Virus record (IMG/VR): IMGVR_UViG_3300025593_000006
Span: 1 to 38,010 of that record
Length of the DNA: 38,010 nucleotides
Reading direction: 5' to 3' (one strand)
Origin: a virus
The notes under the pieces are model-generated. The model did not search any database. It saw only the letters and a program-made list of their open reading frames with translations, and was not told where the DNA came from. This document shows positions 31,469-37,639 of the stretch, in pieces. The position numbers and the translations under genes were made by a program. The first letter of the stretch is position 1, and every line of letters begins with the position of its first letter.

Positions 31469-31757
31469 ATTGGTAAATTACAAATTACCGACATCGGGTC
31501 ATATAGTTAAATGCTATGGATATAAAACATACTGCTGTAAAGAATATATGGATGAAAAACCTGATTGGCATACGGTTCATTTTACTTTAAGAGTTAATTC
31601 TTATCGTTTGAAAAAAACACCTCCCACTGATCCTGAAGATACTATTTTGGAAGAATATACCGTTAAAGAATCTTGGGATTGTTTAGAAGATGGGCAACCA
31701 GCACATGTCATTGGTGTTACTAAATGGAGAATGTTGTGCGAAGGAGAAAATAATTGA
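31458..31757 (+). CDS. Hypothetical protein (99 aa)
   Basis: Beta-rich, with Tyr and Cys clusters (IVKCYGYKTYCCKEYMDE) and WHTVHFTLRVNSYRL. It overlaps the ligase end by 11 bases, and its stop supplies the TTGA start of the methylase. The DNA is AT-rich relative to its neighbours. Not recognised; coupling suggests work with the methylase or ligase. Confidence 0.58.
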   Translation: MNYELVNYKLPTSGHIVKCYGYKTYCCKEYMDEKPDWHTVHFTLRVNSYRLKKTPPTDPEDTILEEYTVKESWDCLEDGQPAHVIGVTKWRMLCEGENN

Positions 31758-32476
31758 ATGGTTTGGATTTATTTAGCGGTATCGGTGGAATCACCTACGC
31801 TTTGCAAGAATGGGTCAAACCAGTCGCATACTGCGAAATCGAGACTTACTGCCAAAGCATCTTATTGCAAAGAATGCAAGAGGGGCATCTGCCCAAAGCA
31901 CCAATTTGGGACGATGTTAGATCCCTTAAATATGCGTTTCCCCATGGATTTATTGACATTATCTATGGAGGATTCCCATGCCAGGACATCAGTATTGCAG
32001 GAGCTAGAAAAGGCTTGGAAGGAGAGCGAAGCGGATTATTTTTCGAGATCATGCGCTTGGCCAAAGAAATCAAGCCCACTTACATATTCCTTGAAAACAC
32101 AAAAGGGATCTTGTCAAAAGGGGGGTTGCAAGTCATGGAGTCGATTGCCAACATCGGGTATAATGCAAGATGGATTACTAAGAGCTGTCGAGAGGAAGAT
32201 TCCCCACAACACAGAGAACGATGGTTTTGTCTTGCCTACTCCAACGGCAAGAGCGGCACCGGATTGCCCTGCGGAAAGAAGAAGGGACAGTCCCAGCTTA
32301 GAATGTGTACTCAACATAAAAAATGGAACCAGTGGCCTGAGAACGAATCCCCGCTTCTTGGAGTGGATGATGTCATACCCTTTAGGCTGGACAGAACTAA
32401 GGCGTTAGGTAACAGTGTATGTCTTAAACAAACAAAAGAAGCTTTTAAAGAATTGATTGGATTAAGTAAGGAATAA
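31754..32476 (+). CDS. DNA (cytosine-5) methyltransferase (240 aa, TTG start)
   Basis: Motif I DLFSGIGG (5-12), motif IV GGFPCQDISIAG with catalytic Cys76, motif VI ENT (114-116), motif VIII QHRERWF (152-158) and motif X ALGNSV (217-222) are intact. The target-recognition region between VIII and IX is short (about 160-205). It protects phage DNA from restriction. The TTG start at 31754 has AAGGAG seven bases upstream and overlaps the previous stop as TTGA. No paired nuclease is seen, so it is an orphan methylase. Confidence 0.92.
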   Translation: MNGLDLFSGIGGITYALQEWVKPVAYCEIETYCQSILLQRMQEGHLPKAPIWDDVRSLKYAFPHGFIDIIYGGFPCQDISIAGARKGLEGERSGLFFEIMRLAKEIKPTYIFLENTKGILSKGGLQVMESIANIGYNARWITKSCREEDSPQHRERWFCLAYSNGKSGTGLPCGKKKGQSQLRMCTQHKKWNQWPENESPLLGVDDVIPFRLDRTKALGNSVCLKQTKEAFKELIGLSKE

Positions 32477-32477
32477 A

Positions 32478-32672
32478 ATGAGTGAATGCCCTTGTGAAGA
32501 TGCACGACGTTTTAACCATTTAGTTAGATTATTTAGAGATCCGTTAAAATGGTATGAAAATAACAAAACCGATAAAGATTTAGTTTATGATGAATGTTTT
32601 ATAGAATTTACACTTTTATCTAGAGGTCATTACCAAGAAATTTTAAAAGTACTTTCAAAAGAAATATTATAG
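32478..32672 (+). CDS. Hypothetical protein (64 aa)
   Basis: A short helical protein with two Cys near the start (CPCEDARRFNHLVRLF). AAGGAA precedes the ATG. AT-rich. Not recognised. Confidence 0.58.
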   Translation: MSECPCEDARRFNHLVRLFRDPLKWYENNKTDKDLVYDECFIEFTLLSRGHYQEILKVLSKEIL

Positions 32673-32681
32673 GAGAAACAC

Positions 32682-32873
32682 ATGTCAGAACAAAAAACAC
32701 AAGTTGATCCAGTACAAGAAGAGATGAAGCGCCGTGAGGAGATGTTACACAATCTTAGCCCTCAAGGTATCATCGAGGCTTTACAAAAGGAGCTGAAACA
32801 TTCAGAGGAAAATAAGAAGTTCTTTGAAGATAAGATCGCTCGTATCAACGAATCGTTATCAAAGTTATCGTAG
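32682..32873 (+). CDS. Small coiled-coil protein (63 aa)
   Basis: Charged throughout with one coiled coil (IIEALQKELKHSEENKKFFE and on). AGGAGAAAC before the ATG is a good site. Last protein gene before the RNA cassette. Confidence 0.62.
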   Translation: MSEQKTQVDPVQEEMKRREEMLHNLSPQGIIEALQKELKHSEENKKFFEDKIARINESLSKLS

Positions 32874-32879
32874 CTTCCA

Positions 32880-32996
32880 AGCCCCTTACCCGGGCTGTTG
32901 CGCTACGTGGGTAGCCGTAGGGTCGAGGTGATGGCTAGTAAGGGAGAAGCCCTAGCAATCGAGAGATTGGTTATACTTACTAGCTCCCTTTTTTAC
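32880..32996 (+). ncRNA. Structured RNA segment R1 with terminator-like end
   Basis: No protein frame. Hairpins: AGCCC/GGGCT (32880-32896), GCTAC-GTGG-GTAGC (32902-32915), CAATC-GAGA-GATTG with a GNRA loop (32956-32969), all before or within a 9-bp stem GCTAGTAAG/CTTACTAGC (32934-32942 with 32976-32984), then TCCCTTTTTT. AAGGGAG (32940-32946) can instead pair with CTCCCTT (32984-32990), a mutually exclusive fold. It may terminate the protein operon or be a free RNA. Confidence 0.5.
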
Positions 32997-32997
32997 C

Positions 32998-33137
32998 GCT
33001 GGATTGGCAGAGTTTGGCCAAATGCGACCGGCAATAGAATAGTTGCTAGAGCTAATTGTGCGGCTTCGGTGAGTCTCGCCCCGGTGTTTCATTGTAGGGG
33101 GATCGGGACTCCGTGGGTTCGAATCCCACATCCGGCT
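32998..33137 (+). tRNA. tRNA-like element 1, Ser-like ends, enlarged middle (140 nt)
   Basis: Acceptor stem GCTGGAT/ATCCGGC pairs over seven bases, the D arm (GCAGAG...ATGC) and T arm (GTGGGTTCGAATCCCAC) are normal and resemble tRNA-Ser. ACCGG (33027-33031) can pair with CCGGT (33081-33085) as an anticodon stem, but 49 bases lie between them, including a hairpin (CAAT...TAGTT/AGCTA...ATTG). A 27-base variable region follows. No standard 7-base anticodon loop is found. Ten T residues follow directly. Confidence 0.5.
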
Positions 33138-33146
33138 TTTTTTTTT

Positions 33147-33206
33147 GCTAGTTCCGGGATAGGATCGCCCGGATAATGACTGATCGCCTTCGTCGCTAGC
33201 TTTTTT
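33147..33206 (+). ncRNA. Structured RNA segment R2 with terminator-like end
   Basis: GCTAG (33147-33151) pairs with CTAGC (33196-33200), followed by TTTTTT; inside is CCGGG/CCCGG. The same GCTAG...CTAGC-T6 plan ends R1. The next tRNA-like element begins at the following base. Confidence 0.45.
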
Positions 33207-33319
33207 CACTGGGTGACCAAGGTAAGGCAACCATGAGCCGAAAGGTGATAAGAGGTATGGTGGCAAGTGTGCGTGTAACCTCGGCCGCTTGTCTGTGAGT
33301 TCGATTCTCACCCCGGTGG
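33207..33319 (+). tRNA. tRNA-like element 2, enlarged middle (113 nt)
   Basis: Acceptor CACTGGG/CCCGGTG (one G-T pair) and T arm GTGAGTTCGATTCTCAC are intact; the D arm has a mismatch. ACCAT (33230-33234) can pair with ATGGT (33257-33261) around 22 bases. GGCAAG...CTTGTC forms a six-pair variable arm with a 20-base loop. No standard anticodon loop is visible, so an amino acid cannot be assigned. Confidence 0.45.
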
Positions 33320-33325
33320 TATTTT

Positions 33326-33426
33326 GCATGTGTAGCTTATTGGTAAAGCGTCTGAAACTGACTTGGTGGTTGCAAACACTGACGAAGGGGATGAGAGTAA
33401 TGTGGGTTCGATTCCCATCGCATGCA
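33326..33426 (+). tRNA. tRNA-like element 3, enlarged middle (101 nt)
   Basis: Acceptor GCATGTG/CGCATGC, D arm GCTTATTGGTAAAGC and T arm GTGGGTTCGATTCCCAT are good. The middle is about 28 bases too long. TTGGTG/CACTGA can form a stem around GTTGCAAA, which contains a Cys-like GCA triplet, but its position relative to the D arm is wrong for a normal cloverleaf. Confidence 0.45.
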
Positions 33427-33428
33427 AT

Positions 33429-33500
33429 GGCCTTGTCGTCTAATGGTTAGGACAACGGGTTTTCAATCCGTGAATCACAGTTCGACTCTGTGCAAGGTCA
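33429..33500 (+). tRNA. tRNA-Glu (UUC)
   Basis: Complete cloverleaf: acceptor GGCCTTG/CAAGGTC, D arm GTCTAATGGTTAGGAC, anticodon arm ACGGG-TTTTCAA-TCCGT with anticodon TTC, T arm CACAGTTCGACTCTGTG. CCA is not encoded. Confidence 0.95.
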
Positions 33501-33516
33501 AGCGTAATAACGACAC

Positions 33517-33547
33517 GATGTCGGGATTTTTGTTTGTCTTCGACATC
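33517..33547 (+). other. Hairpin spacer R4 between tRNA-Glu and tRNA-Asp
   Basis: Perfect 7-bp stem GATGTCG/CGACATC with a T-rich 17-base loop. It may help separate the tRNAs during processing. Confidence 0.45.
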
Positions 33548-33551
33548 ATTT

Positions 33552-33622
33552 GGCTCTATAGTGTAAAGGTAACACGCTGGGTTGTCAGTCCAGAATTGAA
33601 GGGTCGATACCTTCTAGGGCCG
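33552..33622 (+). tRNA. tRNA-Asp (GUC)
   Basis: Acceptor GGCTCTA/TAGGGCC, D arm GTGTAAAGGTAACAC, anticodon arm CTGGG-TTGTCAG-TCCAG with anticodon GTC, T arm GAAGG-GTCGATA-CCTTC. The T loop begins with G instead of T, a slight oddity. CCA is not encoded. Confidence 0.93.
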
Positions 33623-33623
33623 T

Positions 33624-33732
33624 TCTCCCCTCGCTTACGATGCTAGCTCGTTGCTAAGGATCAAACGTGATGTATCTTCGGACTGCGGGAGTGACTAGGT
33701 GGCCTAGGCCGGGGCGGCGATAAAAGGGGAGA
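33624..33732 (+). ncRNA. Structured RNA segment R3 between tRNA-Asp and tRNA-Gly
   Basis: TCTCCCCTCGC (33624-33634) pairs with GCGA (33717-33720) and GGGGAGA (33726-33732), an 11-bp closing stem with a 5-base bulge. Inside are CGTT/AACG and CTAGG-TGG-CCTAG hairpins. No T-loop is present, so it is not a tRNA. No protein frame of note. Confidence 0.45.
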
Positions 33733-33736
33733 TTGT

Positions 33737-33807
33737 GCCACCGTATGTTAATGGTAAACTCTCTGGCTTCCAACCAGATTATGAGCGTTCGATTCGCTCC
33801 GGTGGCT
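33737..33807 (+). tRNA. tRNA-Gly (UCC)
   Basis: Acceptor GCCACCG/CGGTGGC, D arm with AATGGTA loop, anticodon arm TCTGG-CTTCCAA-CCAGA with anticodon TCC, T arm GAGCGTTCGATTCGCTC. CCA is not encoded. Confidence 0.95.
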
Positions 33808-33811
33808 TTAC

Positions 33812-33882
33812 TGCCTTGTGGTGTAATGGTAACACACCTCACTTTGAATGAGGCATTTTTGGTTCGAGTCCAGACGAGGCAA
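33812..33882 (+). tRNA. tRNA-Gln (UUG)
   Basis: Acceptor TGCCTTG/CGAGGCA, D arm GTGTAATGGTAACAC, anticodon arm CCTCA-CTTTGAA-TGAGG with anticodon TTG, T arm TTTGGTTCGAGTCCAGA. CCA is not encoded. Confidence 0.95.
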
Positions 33883-33922
33883 TACATAATCGAAAAAATG
33901 TTTGCACTTAACCCAGAATAGT

Positions 33923-33937
33923 TTACCGTATGGGTAT
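33923..33937. promoter_or_regulatory. Operator-like dyad TTACC-N5-GGTAT
   Basis: TTACCGTATGGGTAT overlaps the start codon of the zinc-ribbon gene at 33930. One dyad mismatch. No clear promoter is seen just upstream, so this member is weaker than the rest. Confidence 0.45.
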
Positions 33938-34130
33938 GTATAGATATGCTTGCCCAAATTGTTCACGCTATTTTATGGATGAAATATTCAATCCATGCCG
34001 TATTTGTTGGGGATGCGGCGATAATCTCGTTGTTATTCCTTCAAAGCCAACTGAGCCGGTTTCTCCGTGTCCACGTCCACCGGTATGCCGAAAGTGTGGC
34101 ATGCCTGATGATACAAATGTCCGCTCATAA
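33930..34130 (+). CDS. Zinc-ribbon protein after the tRNA cassette (66 aa)
   Basis: CPNCSRYF, CRICWGCGDN and CRKCGMPD give three Cys pairs, typical of a double zinc ribbon. It is the last + strand gene before the terminator. The second half overlaps the opposing gene (34033-34548) by 98 bases. A role with RNA is possible from context only. Confidence 0.55.
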   Translation: MGMYRYACPNCSRYFMDEIFNPCRICWGCGDNLVVIPSKPTEPVSPCPRPPVCRKCGMPDDTNVRS

Positions 34131-34548
34131 AAGAATTAACTAGCTGTCTTAGCCACGCCTCTTCTTGTGGGACTCTTTCGGGGTGATTGTAAATTTCCTG
34201 ACATGTATTGTGATCGGGAACAACCCAGATGAACTCAAGCTCGCCACCCTTCCTATATCGCCAGACTGTTTGATCGTAAGCCGGAGTCGGGAGAGACCTA
34301 CGAGGCACGAAATAACGCCTAATGACGTTCTCCATGAGACGCTCTTTCTTAACGATGACCACGATGAAAAAATCCTCATCAATGCCACTTTTGGCTTTAA
34401 ATCTCTTGACGCACTCTTCAATCTCTTTGAAATAGTCTTTATCAATTTCACGTTGCGTATCAATGATCCCTTGTTTAGTATCGGGATTAAGAAGACGTTT
34501 ATAAGCTTCTTCCCCGACTGAGGTTTTTTCCATTTTCTCCTTGGTCAA
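34033..34548 (-). CDS. Hypothetical protein upstream of the late small genes (171 aa, TTG start)
   Basis: A soluble alpha/beta protein with ECVKRFKAKSGIDEDFFIVV, RRYFVPRRSLPTPAYDQTVW and FIWVVPDHNTCQEIYNHPER; I recall similar sequences next to portal genes of P22-type phages. The TTG start has AGGAG six bases upstream. Convergent overlap with the zinc-ribbon gene. Confidence 0.65.
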   Translation of the reverse strand: MTKEKMEKTSVGEEAYKRLLNPDTKQGIIDTQREIDKDYFKEIEECVKRFKAKSGIDEDFFIVVIVKKERLMENVIRRYFVPRRSLPTPAYDQTVWRYRKGGELEFIWVVPDHNTCQEIYNHPERVPQEEAWLRQLVNSFMSGHLYHQACHTFGIPVDVDTEKPAQLALKE

Positions 34549-34584
34549 CTTTCACTCCTAGTTGTTGGTTTCATGATAATAAGC

Positions 34585-34612
34585 GGGCCGCCCTAAAGCG
34601 GCCCTTTTTTTT
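34585..34612 (+). terminator. Rho-independent terminator ending the rightward accessory region
   Basis: GGGCCGC-CCTAAA-GCGGCCC followed by eight T residues on the + strand. It would stop transcription from the tRNA cassette and zinc-ribbon gene; the - strand side lacks T residues. Confidence 0.9.
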
Positions 34613-34796
34613 AGCTTCTATCAGCCCAGTTAACCCGTTTGTCCTGACCATAAGCATCACAAGCATACTCTTGCTTACCTACTGGATCATTTTTTGCGGG
34701 CTTCCCGTGTTGAAAGTTAGGCATCTTGCCAAATGGCATATCCCTCTCTTTCGGGCCTTTAGCCGCCTTGCGGTGGTCTCTTTCGCTCTTGTACAT
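34611..34796 (-). CDS. Small charged protein (61 aa)
   Basis: Basic, probably disordered, with DMPFGKMPNFQHGKPAKNDP. Excellent ribosome site AAGGAGG five bases before the ATG. Its style resembles the next gene; both may be small head proteins. Not recognised. Confidence 0.62.
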   Translation of the reverse strand: MYKSERDHRKAAKGPKERDMPFGKMPNFQHGKPAKNDPVGKQEYACDAYGQDKRVNWADRS

Positions 34797-34806
34797 GAGA
34801 ACCTCC

Positions 34807-35034
34807 TTAAGATGGTTCCGAAGCTGATCTCTTTTGCTTCATTACAATCTTATGATTCTCACGAGCGTAAGCGTCGATCCCCTCAACATTGTCACGGTAG
34901 TGACAATCAAGTCCGTAATTTGCTTTAGGATAAGCCTTGTGCTTAACTTCCTGTGGCATATTAGCAAACTCATTTTTCTCTGAGCGGATCATTCCGCCCT
35001 TTTGTTCCATCTTATCATGGTATCTTTTTGCCAT
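34807..35034 (-). CDS. Small charged protein (75 aa)
   Basis: Starts MAKRYHDKMEQKGGMIRSEK and contains KANYGLDCHYRDNVEGIDAY. AGGAGG six bases before ATG 35034 sets the start; the frame is open for 13 more codons. Position after the portal suggests a structural accessory. Not recognised. Confidence 0.63.
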   Translation of the reverse strand: MAKRYHDKMEQKGGMIRSEKNEFANMPQEVKHKAYPKANYGLDCHYRDNVEGIDAYARENHKIVMKQKRSASEPS

Positions 35035-35095
35035 TGTTTCCTCCTGTGGTGAAAACTGCGGATGGCTCCGCACCGTTTAACGTCTAATCACCTCA

Positions 35096-37207
35096 TTAAA
35101 AGGACAATGCGCCTAACCCTGCCGCTGGCGGCGATTGCTCACCTATTAATGGTGTGGGCGAGAAATCTTCCTCGATCTCTCGTTCCTTCATATTAACAGT
35201 TTCAGACTGTGATTGCGAGTTTAACTCTTTCAAGTGCTGAACTAACGCAAACAATCTTTCTATCTGTGTAATATCTAAGTCCTCTAGCTCTTTCATGGTT
35301 CTTGCCATGTCTAAGTTAGCGGACTCTCGGTCTTTTTTGGCTTCGGCAATTCTTTCGACTGCCAAGGCCCTATTTTCTTGAACTCTGGAGAGTCTCTCAA
35401 CACCAAGGCCCTTATCCGCAAGAGATTTACTTCCAAGTGATTCAATTTGGGCTTGAAGTACGGCAACCTCTGTTTGTGCTTTTTGTTGTGCCTGCTGGTT
35501 AGCTTGTTGCTCAGCTTGTTGCACAGCTTGCACAAGCATGTTTTTATTTTGCAATGTAGATGACTCCAACAAGATACCTGCCGGGATTGGCACTCCGACC
35601 TCTCTAAGTTGTAATAACTGAGCGAATTGTAATTGTCTTTGAGTTGTAGTATTAAGACCCTCTTCAATCTCCACGTCGAATTTAGAAAATGAACGTTGGA
35701 AAAATTGTTGTGTGGGTTCTTCTCCGATAACACGTTTAACCTTCCCGGGGCTAAAATTTTCTTGGATTAGATCCATGTAAACCCTACCCATTAGTTTAAC
35801 GCTGTTATCCAATTGGTCAAACAATATTTGCAGTGTAGTGAGTCCCGCTCCCTGCCTTAGCATAGACAAAATACCCGGTTTGTCATCGTCTGCCATACCG
35901 AGAAGCTCTTCGTTGACACCGCTAATCTCTTGAACTTCACGACCTAAAAGCTCAGATAATTGAATCATTGAAGGTGGAATTTGTGCCGGTTGAATCTTTT
36001 CAACGTCTGACATATCCGCCCCTTTCTTCAGAGCAATACCTTTCCCTTGTCCCTCAAGATAGATATCTTTTGGGTTTACAAGGCTGTCAACTTTATACTT
36101 AAATCCGCTGTTAACCTGTGATTCTAGAATGTCAAGCTCAATGACTTTTCTACGATTGTAAAGGAACTGTGCATCTCGAAGACCTCTTACCACCCCTTGA
36201 ACTCTCCAAGGGAAATACGCTAATTCCGGTTCATAGTATCCAAGAAAAGGGACGAATGGGTATTTGTCGATTCCCATTGGGTTAGGGCCGTTGTACATGA
36301 CCTTACCCTCAACAACAATAGCTAGCTTTGTCGTCGGAACCATCGTCTCTTTACGGTGAATCTGAGGATACATAGCTAAAAACTCATCTAGCTCCTCATC
36401 CTCGCCTTTCCACTCAACCACCTCACCCGTCTTAAGATCTTGTAGTATTGTTTGTTCTCTTAGGTCTCTATACCAATACTCATCATAGCTATGTAACTCA
36501 TACATGCCGTAATTGTACGCTTCGGCCTGAAACTGGAACTTACCATCACGGTTTCCTCGTGCTGTCATTTGTTCGATGTCGCTTTCCCGACCCGGAAGTA
36601 AAGCCATTAGTTGTTTTTTGCTTAGCCACTGTCTTCTCCAAATGAAATTACAGTCGCTTAAGTCCTGCTTCTTAAAATAGGGGTCTATGAGAAACCCCGA
36701 ATATGGGACGTGGTCACAGCATATATCGCCCGAGACTGGGTCTCTTGAATAGTCCATCCAAATATTAATTAAACTCATCCCCGTGGTGACTGTACCGGCA
36801 TCGAAAGCACGGCTAATACACTCTTGAGCGTTAGACCGGTTAAAGGCCCACATAAGAAGCTTTGAGTATTGATCGGATGTTTCTTGATCGTTGTTTTCTA
36901 CGGGGATAGCTACAACACTTTTTCGGTGCTTACGCTGATATCCCGTAATCATGTTTGTGATGCGTCTAATCCTATTGAAATAGAATTGTTTTTTTCTGAA
37001 CGCTGGTAGATTGCCGTAAATGTCATTCCACAACGTTTGATCGCCTGCTTTGAAACGTGTATCAATGTCGGCCTCAGACCAAAACGATTGATTGAGTGTC
37101 ACCGCCTCGGCGTACTTGTCATCCATAATTTTGAGGATTTGTCTTTCGTCATCCCCGTGGCCATCACAGTAGTACCACTCGTCTACGTTTTGTCTGTTCA
37201 TCGTCAT
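35096..37207 (-). CDS. Portal protein, P22 type (703 aa)
   Basis: The dodecameric entry port for DNA packaging. The N-terminal pattern (RKKQFYFNRIRRITNMITGY followed by QRKHRKSVVAIPVEN, then DQETSDQYSKLLMWAF) and size match P22-like portals. The core continues with ISGVNEELLGMADDDKPGIL and LDNSVKLMGRVYMDLIQENF. From about residue 555 a Gln/Glu-rich coiled coil forms the barrel. ATG 37207 with AAGGTG five bases upstream. Confidence 0.88.
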   Translation of the reverse strand: MTMNRQNVDEWYYCDGHGDDERQILKIMDDKYAEAVTLNQSFWSEADIDTRFKAGDQTLWNDIYGNLPAFRKKQFYFNRIRRITNMITGYQRKHRKSVVAIPVENNDQETSDQYSKLLMWAFNRSNAQECISRAFDAGTVTTGMSLINIWMDYSRDPVSGDICCDHVPYSGFLIDPYFKKQDLSDCNFIWRRQWLSKKQLMALLPGRESDIEQMTARGNRDGKFQFQAEAYNYGMYELHSYDEYWYRDLREQTILQDLKTGEVVEWKGEDEELDEFLAMYPQIHRKETMVPTTKLAIVVEGKVMYNGPNPMGIDKYPFVPFLGYYEPELAYFPWRVQGVVRGLRDAQFLYNRRKVIELDILESQVNSGFKYKVDSLVNPKDIYLEGQGKGIALKKGADMSDVEKIQPAQIPPSMIQLSELLGREVQEISGVNEELLGMADDDKPGILSMLRQGAGLTTLQILFDQLDNSVKLMGRVYMDLIQENFSPGKVKRVIGEEPTQQFFQRSFSKFDVEIEEGLNTTTQRQLQFAQLLQLREVGVPIPAGILLESSTLQNKNMLVQAVQQAEQQANQQAQQKAQTEVAVLQAQIESLGSKSLADKGLGVERLSRVQENRALAVERIAEAKKDRESANLDMARTMKELEDLDITQIERLFALVQHLKELNSQSQSETVNMKEREIEEDFSPTPLIGEQSPPAAGLGALSF

Positions 37208-37216
37208 ATTATCACC

Positions 37217-37513
37217 TTATGCAAATAGCTTTTTCCACCAGCTCTTCGGCTGGTCTTCCTCGGGCATAATTTTATTGAGGGGTTCGCAACAATAACTTTC
37301 ACACTCAAACTCTGGGAGTTGAGCGGAGTAATACACCCAATAAAACACTTCGATAAAGTCACAACGGTGTAACTCCCATCCCCTACCTCTATTAAACTTT
37401 GTAAAGCCAATGCCCCTCTTGCCGTAGTTGTTACAACCACAGACCATTACTTCCTCATCGTCCTTTGGTAATTCATCATTTACGCTTACCCATTCTACGT
37501 TTACAAAATCCAT
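37217..37513 (-). CDS. DUF551-like small protein (98 aa)
   Basis: WVSVNDELPKDDEEVMVCGC, then a central Trp and WVYYSAQLPEFE, follow the DUF551 layout (W.sv.e.lP.dge.Vlv ... hW.plPepP). Extra cysteines (CESYCCEP) and a basic WWKKLF end follow. Function of the family is unknown. The TTTATAGTAA 10-mer lies 18 bases upstream at 37531-37540. Confidence 0.7.
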   Translation of the reverse strand: MDFVNVEWVSVNDELPKDDEEVMVCGCNNYGKRGIGFTKFNRGRGWELHRCDFIEVFYWVYYSAQLPEFECESYCCEPLNKIMPEEDQPKSWWKKLFA

Positions 37514-37530
37514 TGCTATATAACCCTTAT

Positions 37531-37540
37531 TTTATAGTAA
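37531..37540. promoter_or_regulatory. Copy of the recurrent 10-mer TTTATAGTAA
   Basis: In the 53-base gap between tRNA-Asn and the DUF551-like gene. On the - strand it reads TTACTATAAA, with TATAAA as a possible -10. Confidence 0.35.
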
Positions 37541-37566
37541 TTGACAAAAAGTTTCTCCTTCAATCT

Positions 37567-37639
37567 CTGCCCGAGAGGGTCTCGAACCCCCAACCTAGCG
37601 GTTAACAGCCGCTTGCTCTACCGATTGAGCTACCGGACA
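37567..37639 (-). tRNA. tRNA-Asn (GUU)
   Basis: Acceptor TGTCCGG/TCGGGCA, D arm GCTCAATCGGTAGAGC, anticodon arm AGCGG-CTGTTAA-CCGCT with anticodon GTT, T arm with TTCGAGA loop. It lies alone on the - strand, inside the packaging operon, and its 5' end overlaps the stop of the upstream gene by ten bases. Confidence 0.94.

Noticed and set aside
31758-32408. 216-residue frame overlapping the methylase
   Set aside because: It lacks family features, while the frame from the TTG at 31754 carries all cytosine methylase motifs; this one is a shadow.
32998-33426. Self-splicing or archaeal-type introns in the three tRNA-like genes
   Set aside because: The inserts are far too short for group I or II introns, no bulge-helix-bulge is visible, and joining the ends does not give a proper 7-base loop with T33.
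33624-33732. R3 as another tRNA with a 7-bp acceptor stem
   Set aside because: The closing stem suggested it, but there is no T loop and the inner arms do not form a cloverleaf.
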